A DNA stretch of 64,000 nucleotides, taken from positions 2,175,001 to 2,239,000 of the forward strand of contig JAULJL010000027.1 in assembly GCA_030761205.1 (NCBI GenBank), given 5' to 3'. The position numbers were made by a program, and so were the translations under genes. Shown here one piece after another: positions 1 through 10,991 of the stretch. The notes under the pieces are model-generated. The model did not search any database. It saw only the letters and a list, made by a program, of their open reading frames with translations, and had not been told where the DNA came from. The first letter of the stretch is position 1. Every line of letters begins with the position of its first letter. The DNA comes from Fremontodendron californicum (taxonomy: Eukaryota; Streptophyta; Magnoliopsida; Malvales; Malvaceae).

Positions 1-3000
1 CGCATTCCAAGCCTAATTAGCAAATAAACCCCACCAATTGCTAACTTCTCTTCTCTTCTTTTTTTTTTTTTTTTTTTTTTGTGTGGAATTTTATCAAGTA
101 TTTAGTAGTATACTAGTATGATTTTCTACATTTGCAAAAATCTTGTTCATATGATCAATATTGTATTCATATATTAAAAAAGAAGTTGGATTTTTTTGGG
201 TGCACTGATATGAAAAGAAAGAAAATTGTGTTTACGATTTGGTTAATCGACATAATGAGAGAAAATTTCAATTTCTTTAGTCTATGCTTATTAGGAATAA
301 TAAAAATAATAAGGATAGAAAATTTGTTAATCCAATGATTAAGATTCATAATCATTTTTTTATTTTGTAATTTAATCATTAGTTTAATAAAATTTTCATA
401 TATACTTATCATTTTTTAACCTTTCTACCAAGTATAATCTTAACATGAATCTCCTTTCTATCAAGTAAAATCTTAATGTGACTTTACCTTACTAATTTGC
501 TTCAAACACAAATTACTTAACTTTCATAACACCAATAGAGACACACACATATATATATATACATATATATATATTCTTAAATACCAATTTAAATGCATCC
601 CAACTGGTAGTACTTGTTTGTCTAAATTGGAAGAATATGAGTTGCAATCTGAAGATGAAATAAAAAACCCAAGGAGACAATCGTAAGAGAAGTCAACATC
701 TCTATTTAAAATCTGTCTCTGTCTCTTCCTCCTCATCTTTTATTTTTATAATATATATATATATCAAACTTAAAGCTTCATAAAATTGTTAGAGTGCAAA
801 ACTTGCAACATCATCATGAATACTGGATAGATATTTGATGTATCCATCCATATTCCTTTATTGTAATTGAATGTTGGTTACCAAATGTTTTTAATAAACT
901 TTAAGAATATGATTGGTGCTAATTTAAAATTCAGTCCAGTTGATTTATTTAATAACTTTTAAGATATGGCATCTAGCAGGTCTAGACTTAAATCTCAACA
1001 TTTGCAATCTCTTCCTTTATCTTCAAATTATGACTTTTTTTTTTTATAAAAAAAATAAATGCCAATATCAAAGGGAAAATTAAAAAAAAGAAAAGGTCAA
1101 AGGTAACAGGAAAAGAAACCTACATAATGATCTTGACTCACCTTTCTGATTCATGCATTGAAAATTAAAGCATCAATGGCTAAACCAATAACAAAATAAA
1201 CAATAATACAAAATAAGATTAAAAACATAAATGGTTGAATTTTCATAGCCAAAAACATGAAAGTACGACTTCAAGTCTAGTCTAGGGCAAATCTTGATGA
1301 AGACATGAAAGTTTATAATTTTGGCGTTTAGGATGACGAGAGGACTGGAGACGACAAATGGATATATACTTCACATTACCATTTTCGGGTTTTGGGTTTA
1401 GCCCTTTAGGACTTAGACAGTTGATTGATTATTCATTGCTGAAAAGATTTTATTGCCAAGAAAAAAAATAAAAAAGGAAAGTTTGGGTAAAAAAAAATGG
1501 TATAGAATTAAAAATGCTTTATCGTAAATCTGAACTTAAAATTTATTTAGTTCATATATTCACTCTTATGAAATAACATTCAGCAGGTTTAAAAATTACA
1601 TTTCAAAATGCATCCAACAAATAAAATATGTGACAAATTTTTAATTTCGTTTGTACAATTAAAAAATTTCACTACTAATATATACGATGATACGAAGTAT
1701 GAACTCTTGTTTTGTCTTTTACTTTAGCTTTCTTTTTCCTTGATTAAGTGAAGTTTAGTTGCGTGATTACCGGTAGAGGACCTTTCAGTCGTACAAAGCA
1801 TGTATCCATCTGACACCTAATTTTGAAAAGAAAAGTTTGCCAATAACTCAAAAGAGATTAAAAAGAGAGGAATTTTAACAGAAAAGAAAAAGACAGTATC
1901 CAGGTGACTGATTAGTGTAGTGAAGCAGAAGCTGTAGAAATAAGGTGTTAGCCTAAGATTAGACAAGAATCTTAACTAAACCAAACCCCATTTTTTGTTT
2001 AACACCAAAATCTGAACATCTTGAAATATTCAATGTAATGGCCCCAAAATTGTGGTAAAGTCCAAGGTAGCTGCCTGCAAAATTCAACTAAACTGAATTT
2101 ACAAATTAGATTTTCAGTTGGTGCTGTTGGGGTTTGGTAAGTTATATATCAAAAAAATTCATGGGTAAGTAGTTGTACATCAAATAAATTCAAAAGTCCT
2201 TAGTTGGGTTGGGTTCAGTATAAATGAGGCCTTCCCAGCACCATTTAAAATTTCAATTTTGAAATTGCAGCATGAAAAACAAAATTAGAGTTGGTGTTGT
2301 AGTAATAAACAGGTGGGTCATGGACTTAATAATAAGCATAGCTTACTTTTGACCCTCAAAGCTAAAATTCAGTATCATTTTTAAAGTAAATCGTAATAGC
2401 GGTATGTATTGATTTGTATTAATTGATATAAGATTTTAATTTTTTTTTTAAAATTTACTTATTTGATTTTTTAAATTAATTTTATTATTTTTATGTTATA
2501 ATCATTTTTATTTTTTTCATAATTACATTTAAAAATAAAATATATTCATTAAATTAGACTATTGAACATAATTAATAATAATTTACTATATTTTTTATAT
2601 TTTAATATTTATTTTACTTATTTTATGTTTAAAAATTTTAGATATTAAATATTTAAAATTTATATTTGCATAAAAACATATATATACATATAATGGATGT
2701 ATATTTGCATATGTATATAATATATATTTTATTAAAAAATTTGAAAATAAACTATATATATATATATATGAAAAATGTTGATAAATCCAAAATAATATGT
2801 CGAAATATACCGATATCGATACGTATTAGTATCAAAACAAAAATGATACGACTATCGATACAATACTAATTATCTTAATTAGAACCCTTTACTGTTGTTA
2901 ATTTTGATTTTTGATTTTGAGTTTTTGATTAATGATCTGGGGTTTCATTCGAAACCCCTTTTCATTTTTTTTTTTTATCAATGCTAATTTAGATTTGATA

Positions 3001-3100
3001 TGGTAAATATGGTCCAATTAGAAACATATCGGGAATCACCAAACGACACAAGAAACGAGAAAACCCAACGTACAAGAGAATCGATATATATAAGATTTTA
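1..3100. other. A/T-rich intergenic region without a recognised gene
   Basis: I see no coding region here that resembles a known protein. The stretch holds a poly(T) tract at about 57-80, short (AT)n tracts near 548-573 and 752-764, and a very A/T-rich block at about 2400-2870. That block ends in a run of GATA/TATCG-type words (about 2800-2870) that looks like the edge of a degenerate transposon. No clean terminal inverted repeats or target-site duplication could be assigned to it. The small open frames in this region start mostly at non-ATG codons and have no family resemblance. Confidence 0.6.
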
Positions 3101-3135
3101 TTACTTATTACACAATTCTGAGACAACGAAATTTC

Positions 3136-3258
3136 TCATGAATCTTTAACAGGAAATAGACTGAACAATAGAATAGAGAACAACAAGATATAGGGAATCA
3201 AAGGATGGACATCGCTTCCTAGGCGTTTCCTTCTCAGCCTCTTCCTAACATACTCCAT
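3136..3258 (-). CDS. Possible small basic, tail-anchored-like protein (unrecognised)
   Basis: This ORF runs from the ATG at 3258 to a TGA at 3136-3138 and gives 40 residues. The first part is strongly basic (two RKR-type clusters within residues 5-13). It is followed by a hydrophobic stretch from about residue 20 to 36, ending a few residues before the stop, as in a tail-anchored or single-pass membrane peptide. A second short ORF overlaps its 5' side on the same strand (ATG at 3352, stop at 3269-3271, 27 residues, with a YPKCPYYEPPP segment). The two are joined across a G-run by a one-base change of frame. The pair lies about 760 bases downstream of the stop of the coiled-coil gene, so it could be 3' UTR of that gene, a separate small gene, or a frameshifted relic. 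I do not recognise the family. Confidence 0.2.
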   Translation of the reverse strand: MEYVRKRLRRKRLGSDVHPLIPYILLFSILLFSLFPVKDS

Positions 3259-4118
3259 CTTTTGCCCATCACCCCCACCGTGCCTCCTCCACTCCCTTTG
3301 CCAGAATCAATGGTGGGGGCTCATAGTAAGGGCACTTGGGATAGTATATCATGATTCATGATTGTCATTTGTCACGGCATTCTTCAGTATCTTAAATTGG
3401 AGTTACTTGACCCAAACCAAGTGGTTAAAAGTCATCTTTTTCAAACAAAAGGATAGGCCAGTTGTCCAATGTAAGGGGGTTAAAAAACCCAAAAAATAAT
3501 GGTAATAATCATGAGAATCATTTGGCACGGGCCTTATGATTATTGTCACAACCAAAGATACCGACGGGCGAGGAATGCATGCGGACATGATTTGATCTTT
3601 CATTCTAAACCCAATATTTGTGCATAGTTGAGTTGGAATCATTACTTCGCAGTAGCGCTAATTGTGATGATAGTGCGTTGAAACAAAATCAAATGTACCA
3701 GCTAGCAAAGCTGATGGCAGCTATTACGGGCGTGAAACACTTTTAGGTGTGCAAAGTTAAAAAATGCATGCATTTGTCTATATTATTATCATCTCTGCAC
3801 ACAAAATCAATTGAATAATTGACTCGGGTTCTGACGACGCTACAAATTTATGTCGATAGCATATGCCTCACAAATCAAAATTCGGATCAATGTACGTATC
3901 ATAATGTATTAATCTGAACCCTGGAATAAACTCGTGCCATTGGCAACCACTGATGTGATGATTATATGCTGTAGGCTGTTCATGTGCCAAATCCTCTTTC
4001 ACCTTTTTAATTCCAAAATCAAATTGTAAAAGAGAGAAGATAAAACAAACAGCAGCAGCTTGGATGATATTCACTATTTCAGGGTTAGCCACTACCTTTG
4101 AATGGAAGATTTCTTGAC

Positions 4119-7100
4119 CTAGCTGAACTGTGATAACAGCACCATCCAAGCACTCAGTATAGGGAAGGTAATCAAAGCAGAAGCCTGAAAATACCAAAAA
4201 AATGAATTACATCAGCAATTCAAGTCAAACTTCAGGTACAGAAGAAGGCAGTAGATATACGAGAACATACCAGAAAGAATATCAGTTCATCATTGACAAA
4301 AGCTGCAGTAAATTCGTTTCTTCGCATTTCTTGTTTGATGAAACCTTGCAACTGCAAACAAACAGACAAGAAACAAAATATTTGTTTATTGCAAAGGCAA
4401 AGGTTACTAGGGAAGGGATATACTTTCTTTGGACTTGGCATTATTGATACACATTAACTTGTAAACTGGAACCTGTTTATATTATTTTCCAGTAAACCAT
4501 ATAAATCATTGCAACAAGCACAAAGTAGACAGATTGATGAAATACAAATTGCTGGTAAATTTAACTCCTTAAATTGTACAGCAAACCAAATTCTGTGCTT
4601 TGGAGGAAAATTGAATTATTATCACTAAGGACTAAAAAATATTTTGAAGTAAAGCACAAGATTGCAGAATTCATGTTCGCATACATCCAACAGAGACGGT
4701 TGTCCACAGAGGATTCTAAGTTGGAAGTGCAAGATAAATCTTGACCCTTTTCTTACAAATAACTCAGTGCTTTGGGAATTAATGTCAGCATATAGTTAAG
4801 ATCACTCAAGGCAACAATTGCACAGGCCTCTATTTTAGTGCCAATGAAGGTTCACAATCTAAGTCACCGAGGTACTACTCTCTATGATTCAAAAAATACC
4901 TTTTTTGGCTGAGAGAACTATGATTCTATGAATACTCACAATCTTATTTGCAGAACCGAGCAACTCACCAGTTTTCAATTTTGAGGTTGGAAGAGACCAA
5001 AAGTTTCCATTAGATCAGTCTCCGTGATTAAGTGTAAAAACTGATTTAGTAGAAAGAGATTATGCAATCTAGCAGCCATTATATCTTAGAATCTTCTGAA
5101 TCAAACTGCTTAGGAGTTCTACGGAGAGCCAAAGGCAACAGTGAACTTTATATGTTTCCAGTGAGCATTTTTATTGTTGGAAACTTTCACAAAGTTAACT
5201 TTCATGAAGTTCTGACATGTGAAGACCTTCAATAGTAACATCATTCTTTTTCAGACAAATCAATTCTAGAAAATCCCATATATGCAATGTTAAACATACC
5301 TCATGGTGATACTTTTTAATTGCTGAGTAAAATCTTCTCAATTGTTGCAGAGCTTGAGACATGTAGTATTTTATGGTAGATCCTTTTCCCAATGAATGAG
5401 GATCCAATGCCCCGAACATCTTTGGAAGATGTCTTCCAGAAAGGTCACTAATGAACTATATTCACATAAAAGATTAGATTTTATTAAGACTTGCATGAAA
5501 CATGAGCATATGGCAAAAAATCTTTGCTTTTAATTAGAAGGAACTATTGAAGCTATAGTCGTTGATGATGCTTTGATATACAAACATAAAATTTTACAGA
5601 AATTTCAAATGGACTGAGACAGAGAAAAAAAAAAAAAAAGGTCTGGAAGTGTATGTCAACTTATTATATTACCTTCAAGAATGTGCATCTCATATTCCTT
5701 TGCCTTTGATCTTGCAATGCCCTCATCTGTACGACAAAAAGCAATGATTCAAATAAAGATTTGTTTATAATGGCAGAACCTTTATTTTCTTTTTCCTTTT
5801 AAATTTCCTTATGAATTTAACATAGAACTGATATCATTAGGGTCTATGGAAGACAATACTTCAGCAATTTGAAGTGCCTGCTCAAGATGTTGAATTTGAA
5901 TCCATTGTTCTGTAACAACTTCTGCCATCTAAAAGCAAGGGAATGAAACTTTAAGTGAGAAAAATACAAATTATTTCAACATCAGGTATATCAAGAGATA
6001 ACAAAATCAAAATGGAAAAATATTTCTTTCTTTTTTTGTTTAAAGAAATACAGCTTAGCAGTGACTGGAATTGAAGCCTGATAAAAGATCCCCCCGACAA
6101 TGATATTTAAATCTAGAAATTGGAACAACAACAAGATGGTGTTTAAAGCGTTTTTGCTGTTATTGATGAAAATACTTTAAGTTCATAAAGATTATAATAC
6201 ATAGAAATGCTTAGTCATTCAGCATTAGATGGTCACTATGACTAACAAACACTGAAGTGACAAACAAGAAGCAGCCTTTATCACTCACAAGCAGAGTCTC
6301 TACACAGAAATGAAATTAATTAATGTAAATGCTGACCTTTTCAACTTTTGAAGTAACAACTTCCAGCCTATCCTCAGCATCCTGTGCTTTCGATTCCAAA
6401 ACATGAAGTTCAAAATTGTTCTTTCTCGAAACAGCCCAAAGCAGACGTACCTAGGAGCATGAAGCCTACTACTCAAGTCAGTTGAATATTGCAATAAAGC
6501 AAGCATTTCTTGCCACTCACTCACCAAAAACTACTGGCAAGGAATCCAATAGGAGAAAAAAAAATGGAATAGGGGTTATGTTTATTAGCATTTAAAACGA
6601 ACCTCCTCTTGTAGAGCCTTAAGCCTTTCATCAGCAAGTAATGAGCCATCCTACAATTAATATAATGTAAAATAACATGTCAATTTGCTATGTCCTTTTG
6701 GAAGAAGATTCCTAACTGAATAAATCCTAATTTAATACACTTTACTCTTCAATCTACTGTTTTCAAAATGCTTCTTTTCTTTCTTGAGAAATCAATTGGG
6801 AGAAGACATTCAATCCAAATAAACCTGAATATATTAAAGCAGATGCAACAACGCCAAAAAAAAAAATCAGCAAAGCTTCTTGGGAAAGAATTGAACCTTA
6901 AGACTGGATAGAGCAGACTGCAGATAAGTGATCTTGTTTGCCATGTCCTTGAGGTGCTTCTCGCGTTCCTTGAGATAAAGGGTTTTAGCATCAATGCTTT
7001 GAATTCTTTCCTCGAGAACAGATTCTGCAACCATATTTACAACCAACATGGAATGAAGATTAAGATTAGTATTTGCTTCCTTCTAAGTAGGGTATTTTAT

Positions 7101-7273
7101 GAGTAAAGAAATTGAGAGGAAATTTTACCCAAACGAGAGAGCTTTAGCTTGGCGTCGTGCAATTCACGGATCAAGAGGCTGTGGTTGTTATTATTTTGTT
7201 GATCTTGGGATGTGAGAGAGATGAAGAAGAAACAAGTAAAAAAGGCGGGAAGGAGAATCAGATAAGCCGCCAT
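4119..7273 (-). CDS. Secretory-pathway coiled-coil protein with C-terminal membrane anchor (At2g24420/At4g31340-like family, short form)
   Basis: Nine exons can be joined with GT-AG borders: 7129-7273, 6897-7024, 6603-6650, 6337-6450, 5860-5928, 5673-5726, 5300-5455, 4271-4351 and 4119-4184. The reading frame closes exactly at 286 residues. Residues 1 to about 22 (MAAYLILLPAFFTCFFF...) are a clear signal peptide or N-terminal anchor. Residues about 30-195 are rich in heptad-like Leu/Glu/Lys segments and predict coiled coil. After a linker, the last two exons give a QGFIKQEMRRNEFTAAF segment followed by a hydrophobic tail (FFLASALITFP...) that ends at a TAG at 4119-4121. This C-terminal layout matches plant proteins loosely annotated as DNA repair ATPase-related or myosin-heavy-chain-related (At2g24420, At4g31340) and probably the shorter EMB1353-like protein. 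It lacks the basic tail those longer relatives carry after the last helix. The molecular role is unknown; I infer an ER or endomembrane structural or tethering protein. The start is the only ATG that gives a signal peptide. Confidence 0.72.
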
Positions 7274-8679
7274 TGCTGCTTCTTGTTAACAATCTTTTTC
7301 TTAGGAAGTTTTTTTCTTCCTGAGAGAAGGAAACAGGAAAGGTAGTCGAAGCTTATAGAATATAGATCCGGGACTTGAATTGGAGATCTAAAAAGTACAA
7401 TTTGCTAATTGAATTAGTAGTTATGTTATTTTTTATATTTTATTTGTTCAAAATTGTTTAGAAATGGCGAATTGGTAAATAAACTCTGTATTCTTCTGAA
7501 ATTAATTATCCCCATAAAATAAAATTTATGTGTCTTATGTCTATATTTAATTATAAAATCTAGGGGTTACTTGCCAATATATATGTTTATTTTTCTAAAA
7601 AAAAGAGAAGCCAATAAGAATTGAAGACAAATATAATTTAAATTAAACTAAATAGTGTTTTTTTCCCTATATAATCTTATGTGTTTTGTAATCACTTTAT
7701 CTAAATATTTCAAAATATTAGGTTAAATTTTATTCATTCATAATTTCTAATATACTCATTATCTTTATTCATTTAAAATTAATTTTTTGTTGTAATATCA
7801 TAAGAGTATTTCAAGCTTTTCTTGAGGCTAATCCTTTCACAATAAGTATGTTGAAAATAATAAATAAATAAAGTAATTGAATGAATTTCAATTCACAATT
7901 TTAAAGATGCATTTTTATAAATGAATTTATGCTATGTTTGAAAATAAGAATTTAAAAATTTGGATTTCATTTGTTATATAAATTGTGAGAATGAAATACA
8001 TATATTATATATAAATTAGTTAAGATTTAATATAATCATATATTTAAAAAATATAAAAACATGAATTTTAAATTCATAAATATCTATAAATATTTTAAAT
8101 TTATTCTTAAATAAGTATCCAATAAATTTATAAATTTAAAAAATAATCATAATTATTACATTTACTTATATTTTGTTATTAAATATACACTATTTTTAAA
8201 ATATAAATTTATTTTTTAAAATTCAAGTTCCAAAAGGTAACGTTAACATTTTACTCTCATAATAATATTCTTACAAAGATCCAATCCTTTTTCCTTAATA
8301 GGTATCCTTATCTTGGCCAAGAAAATTTATTGATTGATATGAATGTGTTAACTGTTAACTAATTGTACTATTTCATGAAGTAACTGTAAAACTAATGAGA
8401 GATTGTTTTGTTTGCTTTAGAAACAGAAAACCGAGAGAAATCGTGTAGCTCCTGAATGATCTTTCGGCTCACTATCTAGAAACTTCCACACCCTTCTCGT
8501 CATTTTCATTTGCCTTCCAGAATCCAGACATATCTTTTTCTTTTTCCTGCCTTTCCCCCTCAAATCAACACTAACTCCTCCAAATCAATTCCAGCAACAC
8601 ACCAAATCTTTTCCTTTATCAAAACATAATACTATAATAAAACACATACAAGCTCTAAGTAGAAGAAGAACAAGAGAAG
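7274..8679. promoter_or_regulatory. Shared divergent promoter region with a heat-shock-element-like site
   Basis: This 1.4 kb region separates the minus-strand coiled-coil gene from the plus-strand DnaJ gene, so it holds both promoters. It is A/T-rich between about 7400 and 8280. At 8479-8486 the sequence reads GAAACTTC, a GAAnnTTC pair, preceded by a partial third unit (ATC at 8474-8476). Together they resemble an imperfect three-unit heat shock element about 200 bases upstream of the DnaJ start codon. That placement fits an HSP40 gene but has not been tested. The 5' UTR of the DnaJ gene is probably the C/T-rich stretch at about 8490-8600. Confidence 0.4.
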
Positions 8680-10360
8680 ATGGGTGTAGATTATTACAAG
8701 ATTCTGCAAGTTGACAAGAATGCGAAAGATGATGATTTGAAGAAGGCTTATAGGAAGCTTGCCATGAAGTGGCACCCTGATAAGAATCCAAATAACAAAA
8801 AAGAAGCTGAGGCCAAATTCAAGCAAATCTCCGAAGCCTATGAGGTTAGCTTATCGTTTTTTAACTTTTTATTTATTAATTATTTGTTAGGTTTCTAAAG
8901 AAAAAATTGGGTTCCTTTGTTGAGAATCAGCATGACCATCAATGAAGTTTAGTTCTTTCTCTTTGGTTCCTGTGACCGTCGTATCAAAATCACATATTTA
9001 TTATCTGGGTCTCCTATAATTCAGATTATAAGATTTCCCATCAACTCAAAATTTGATCTTTACATATATACAAAGTCCAAATTCATACTAAAAAATGACC
9101 AACTTTCATGTTTTCAGGTTCTGAGTGATCCACAGAAGAGAGCTGTCTATGATCAGTATGGTGAAGAAGGGCTAAAAGGCCAAGTACCAGCTCCAGATGC
9201 TGGTGGACCTGGTGGAGCAACATTTTTCCAAACTGGAGATGGTCCAAATGTGTTTAGATTCAACCCCAGAAATGCTAATGACATTTTTGCTGAGTTTTTT
9301 GGGTTTTCTAGCCCCTTTGGGGGAATGGGAGGCGCTGGTCTTGGCAGTGGGATGAGAGGTGGTTCAAGTACATTTGGTGGCATGTTTGGTGATGATATAT
9401 TCAGTTCCTTTGGTGAAGGAAGACCAATGAATCAGGCTCCTCGTAAAGCTCCTCCTATTGAAAATACGTTACCTTGTAGCCTTGAGGAGTTATATAAAGG
9501 AACCACGAAGAAGATGAAGATTTCAAGAGAAATTGCAGATGCTAGCGGGTATGTCTCCTTTTCTAATTTTGCTTTTAATTTCCATATGTTTTTTTGTGTG
9601 TCTGTTATGTAGTAGTAGGCTAGTAGCAGCTAATTTTTACTTCCCAGCTGAATGATTATTGATTTCGGTTGATATCTTTCAAAAGTAAAATGAAAGTCTC
9701 TGTTTTAGTACAACTTCTTAATTGATCTGTTTTAGTCTACTTGAGCAGTGAAAGGGAGCTTCAAGGGTTTGTCTCCATCATTTTGTTTATTAAGAAAACA
9801 TTCCCAATCTGAGGAAATATCCCAATAGATCTAATTATATACCAACTGTTCCATGGCTGCATTTTGTTTTTCTGTTTTGCTTACATGGGTGACCTTACAA
9901 ATTTTACTGTATGAAATGTAGGAAGACATTGCCAGTGGAGGAAATCCTGACCATTAATATCAAGCCTGGTTGGAAAAAGGGAACAAAGATTACTTTCCCT
10001 GAGAAAGGAAATGAAGAACCAAATGTAATCCCTGCAGATCTTGTTTTCATAATTGATGAGAAACCTCACAGCACATTTACACGCGAGGGCAATGACTTGG
10101 TTGTCACGCAAAAGATATCGCTGGCCGAAGCATTAACAGGCTACACTGTCCATCTTACAACATTGGATGGAAGGAACTTGACTATCCCAATCACCAATGT
10201 GATTCATACAAACTATGAGGAAGTTGTCCCAAGGGAAGGTATGCCAATACCAAAAGAGCCCTCTAAGAGAGGTAACCTAAGAATCAAGTTCAATATTAAA
10301 TACCCAACGAGGTTAACTGCAGAACAGAAATCTGGAATCAAGCAGTTATTGGCTCCATAG
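8680..10360 (+). CDS. DnaJ/HSP40 co-chaperone, type II (DNAJB-like)
   Basis: Three exons (8680-8844, 9118-9548, 9922-10360) join with GT-AG borders to give 344 residues, normal for plant class B HSP40 proteins. Residues 1 to about 66 form the J domain, with YYKILQVDK at residues 5-13 and the HPD tripeptide at 32-34 that stimulates the ATPase of HSP70. A Gly/Phe-rich region follows (GGMGGAGLGSGMRGG and similar) to about residue 165. Next come the two beta-sandwich substrate-binding domains (LPCSLEELYKGTTKKMKISR; VEEILTINIKPGWKKGTKITFPEKG) and the dimerisation end. There is no CxxCxGxG zinc-finger domain, so this is type II rather than type I. Its role is to deliver unfolded clients to cytosolic or nuclear HSP70. 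An AATAAA-like signal lies near 10507. A heat-shock-element-like site is upstream. No oddities were seen. Confidence 0.95.
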
Positions 10361-10991
10361 GATGGACTCTGAATCTGAATCATCACTAGGAAAAATATGA
10401 GTTGAAACTTTGTCAATATCTTCTCCTCTTTCCCCTGATGTACAAGGCTGCGTGATTTGTAATATTTAGATTATGGTTTTAAGTAATGCATTTGTAATGG
10501 AGAAGAATAAAAGTTTAGTCTATTTAGCACAGCAGAGAAAGCGAAGTTGTTGTGATGTAGAACAATTTTGAACCATATATACGGTTTGCTATTAATTTTT
10601 GTTTTTGTTTTTGTTTTTTTTTTATTGGTTTTTATTCTTAATCCTAACTACAAAGTTAACCTTAAAAATGTGTTATGGTTGCTCCAATTTTGATAAGTAG
10701 AATTTTTTATGATGGAAAAATATGAATCACTAATACTTTAATAGGAAATTTCTGTTATACAACGAACCATAACATTTTATAGATTCCTATAAATGTTAAC
10801 ATTTCACGTTGGCAGCCTTTTGTAATGAATAATTGCATTTCAGATCTGCATTAATCTCTAATTATCTATAATTACTAAACCCTTACGGTCGAGAGGGAAG
10901 GGGCCGAGCTACTACTTCTGTTCCCCCTGCCCTCATTCAGTCGCCTTTGAGGCTGCAACTTTTAAGAACATGATGCAGCTCATGCGACAGT
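10361..10991. other. Convergent 3' flanks of the DnaJ and homeobox-DDT genes
   Basis: This interval lies between the stop codons of two convergent genes. The left part (to about 10530) is the DnaJ 3' UTR, with an AATAAA-like signal near 10507. The part near 10880-10991 is more G/C-rich and is probably 3' UTR of the minus-strand homeobox-DDT gene. A T-rich simple tract lies at about 10597-10622. No other gene is visible. Confidence 0.6.

Noticed and set aside
3868..4197. A 109-codon open frame on the minus strand overlapping the end of the coiled-coil gene
   Set aside because: It is out of frame with the last exon by two bases. The in-frame splice gives the conserved ASALITFP tail and a stop at 4119; no acceptor supports the other frame.
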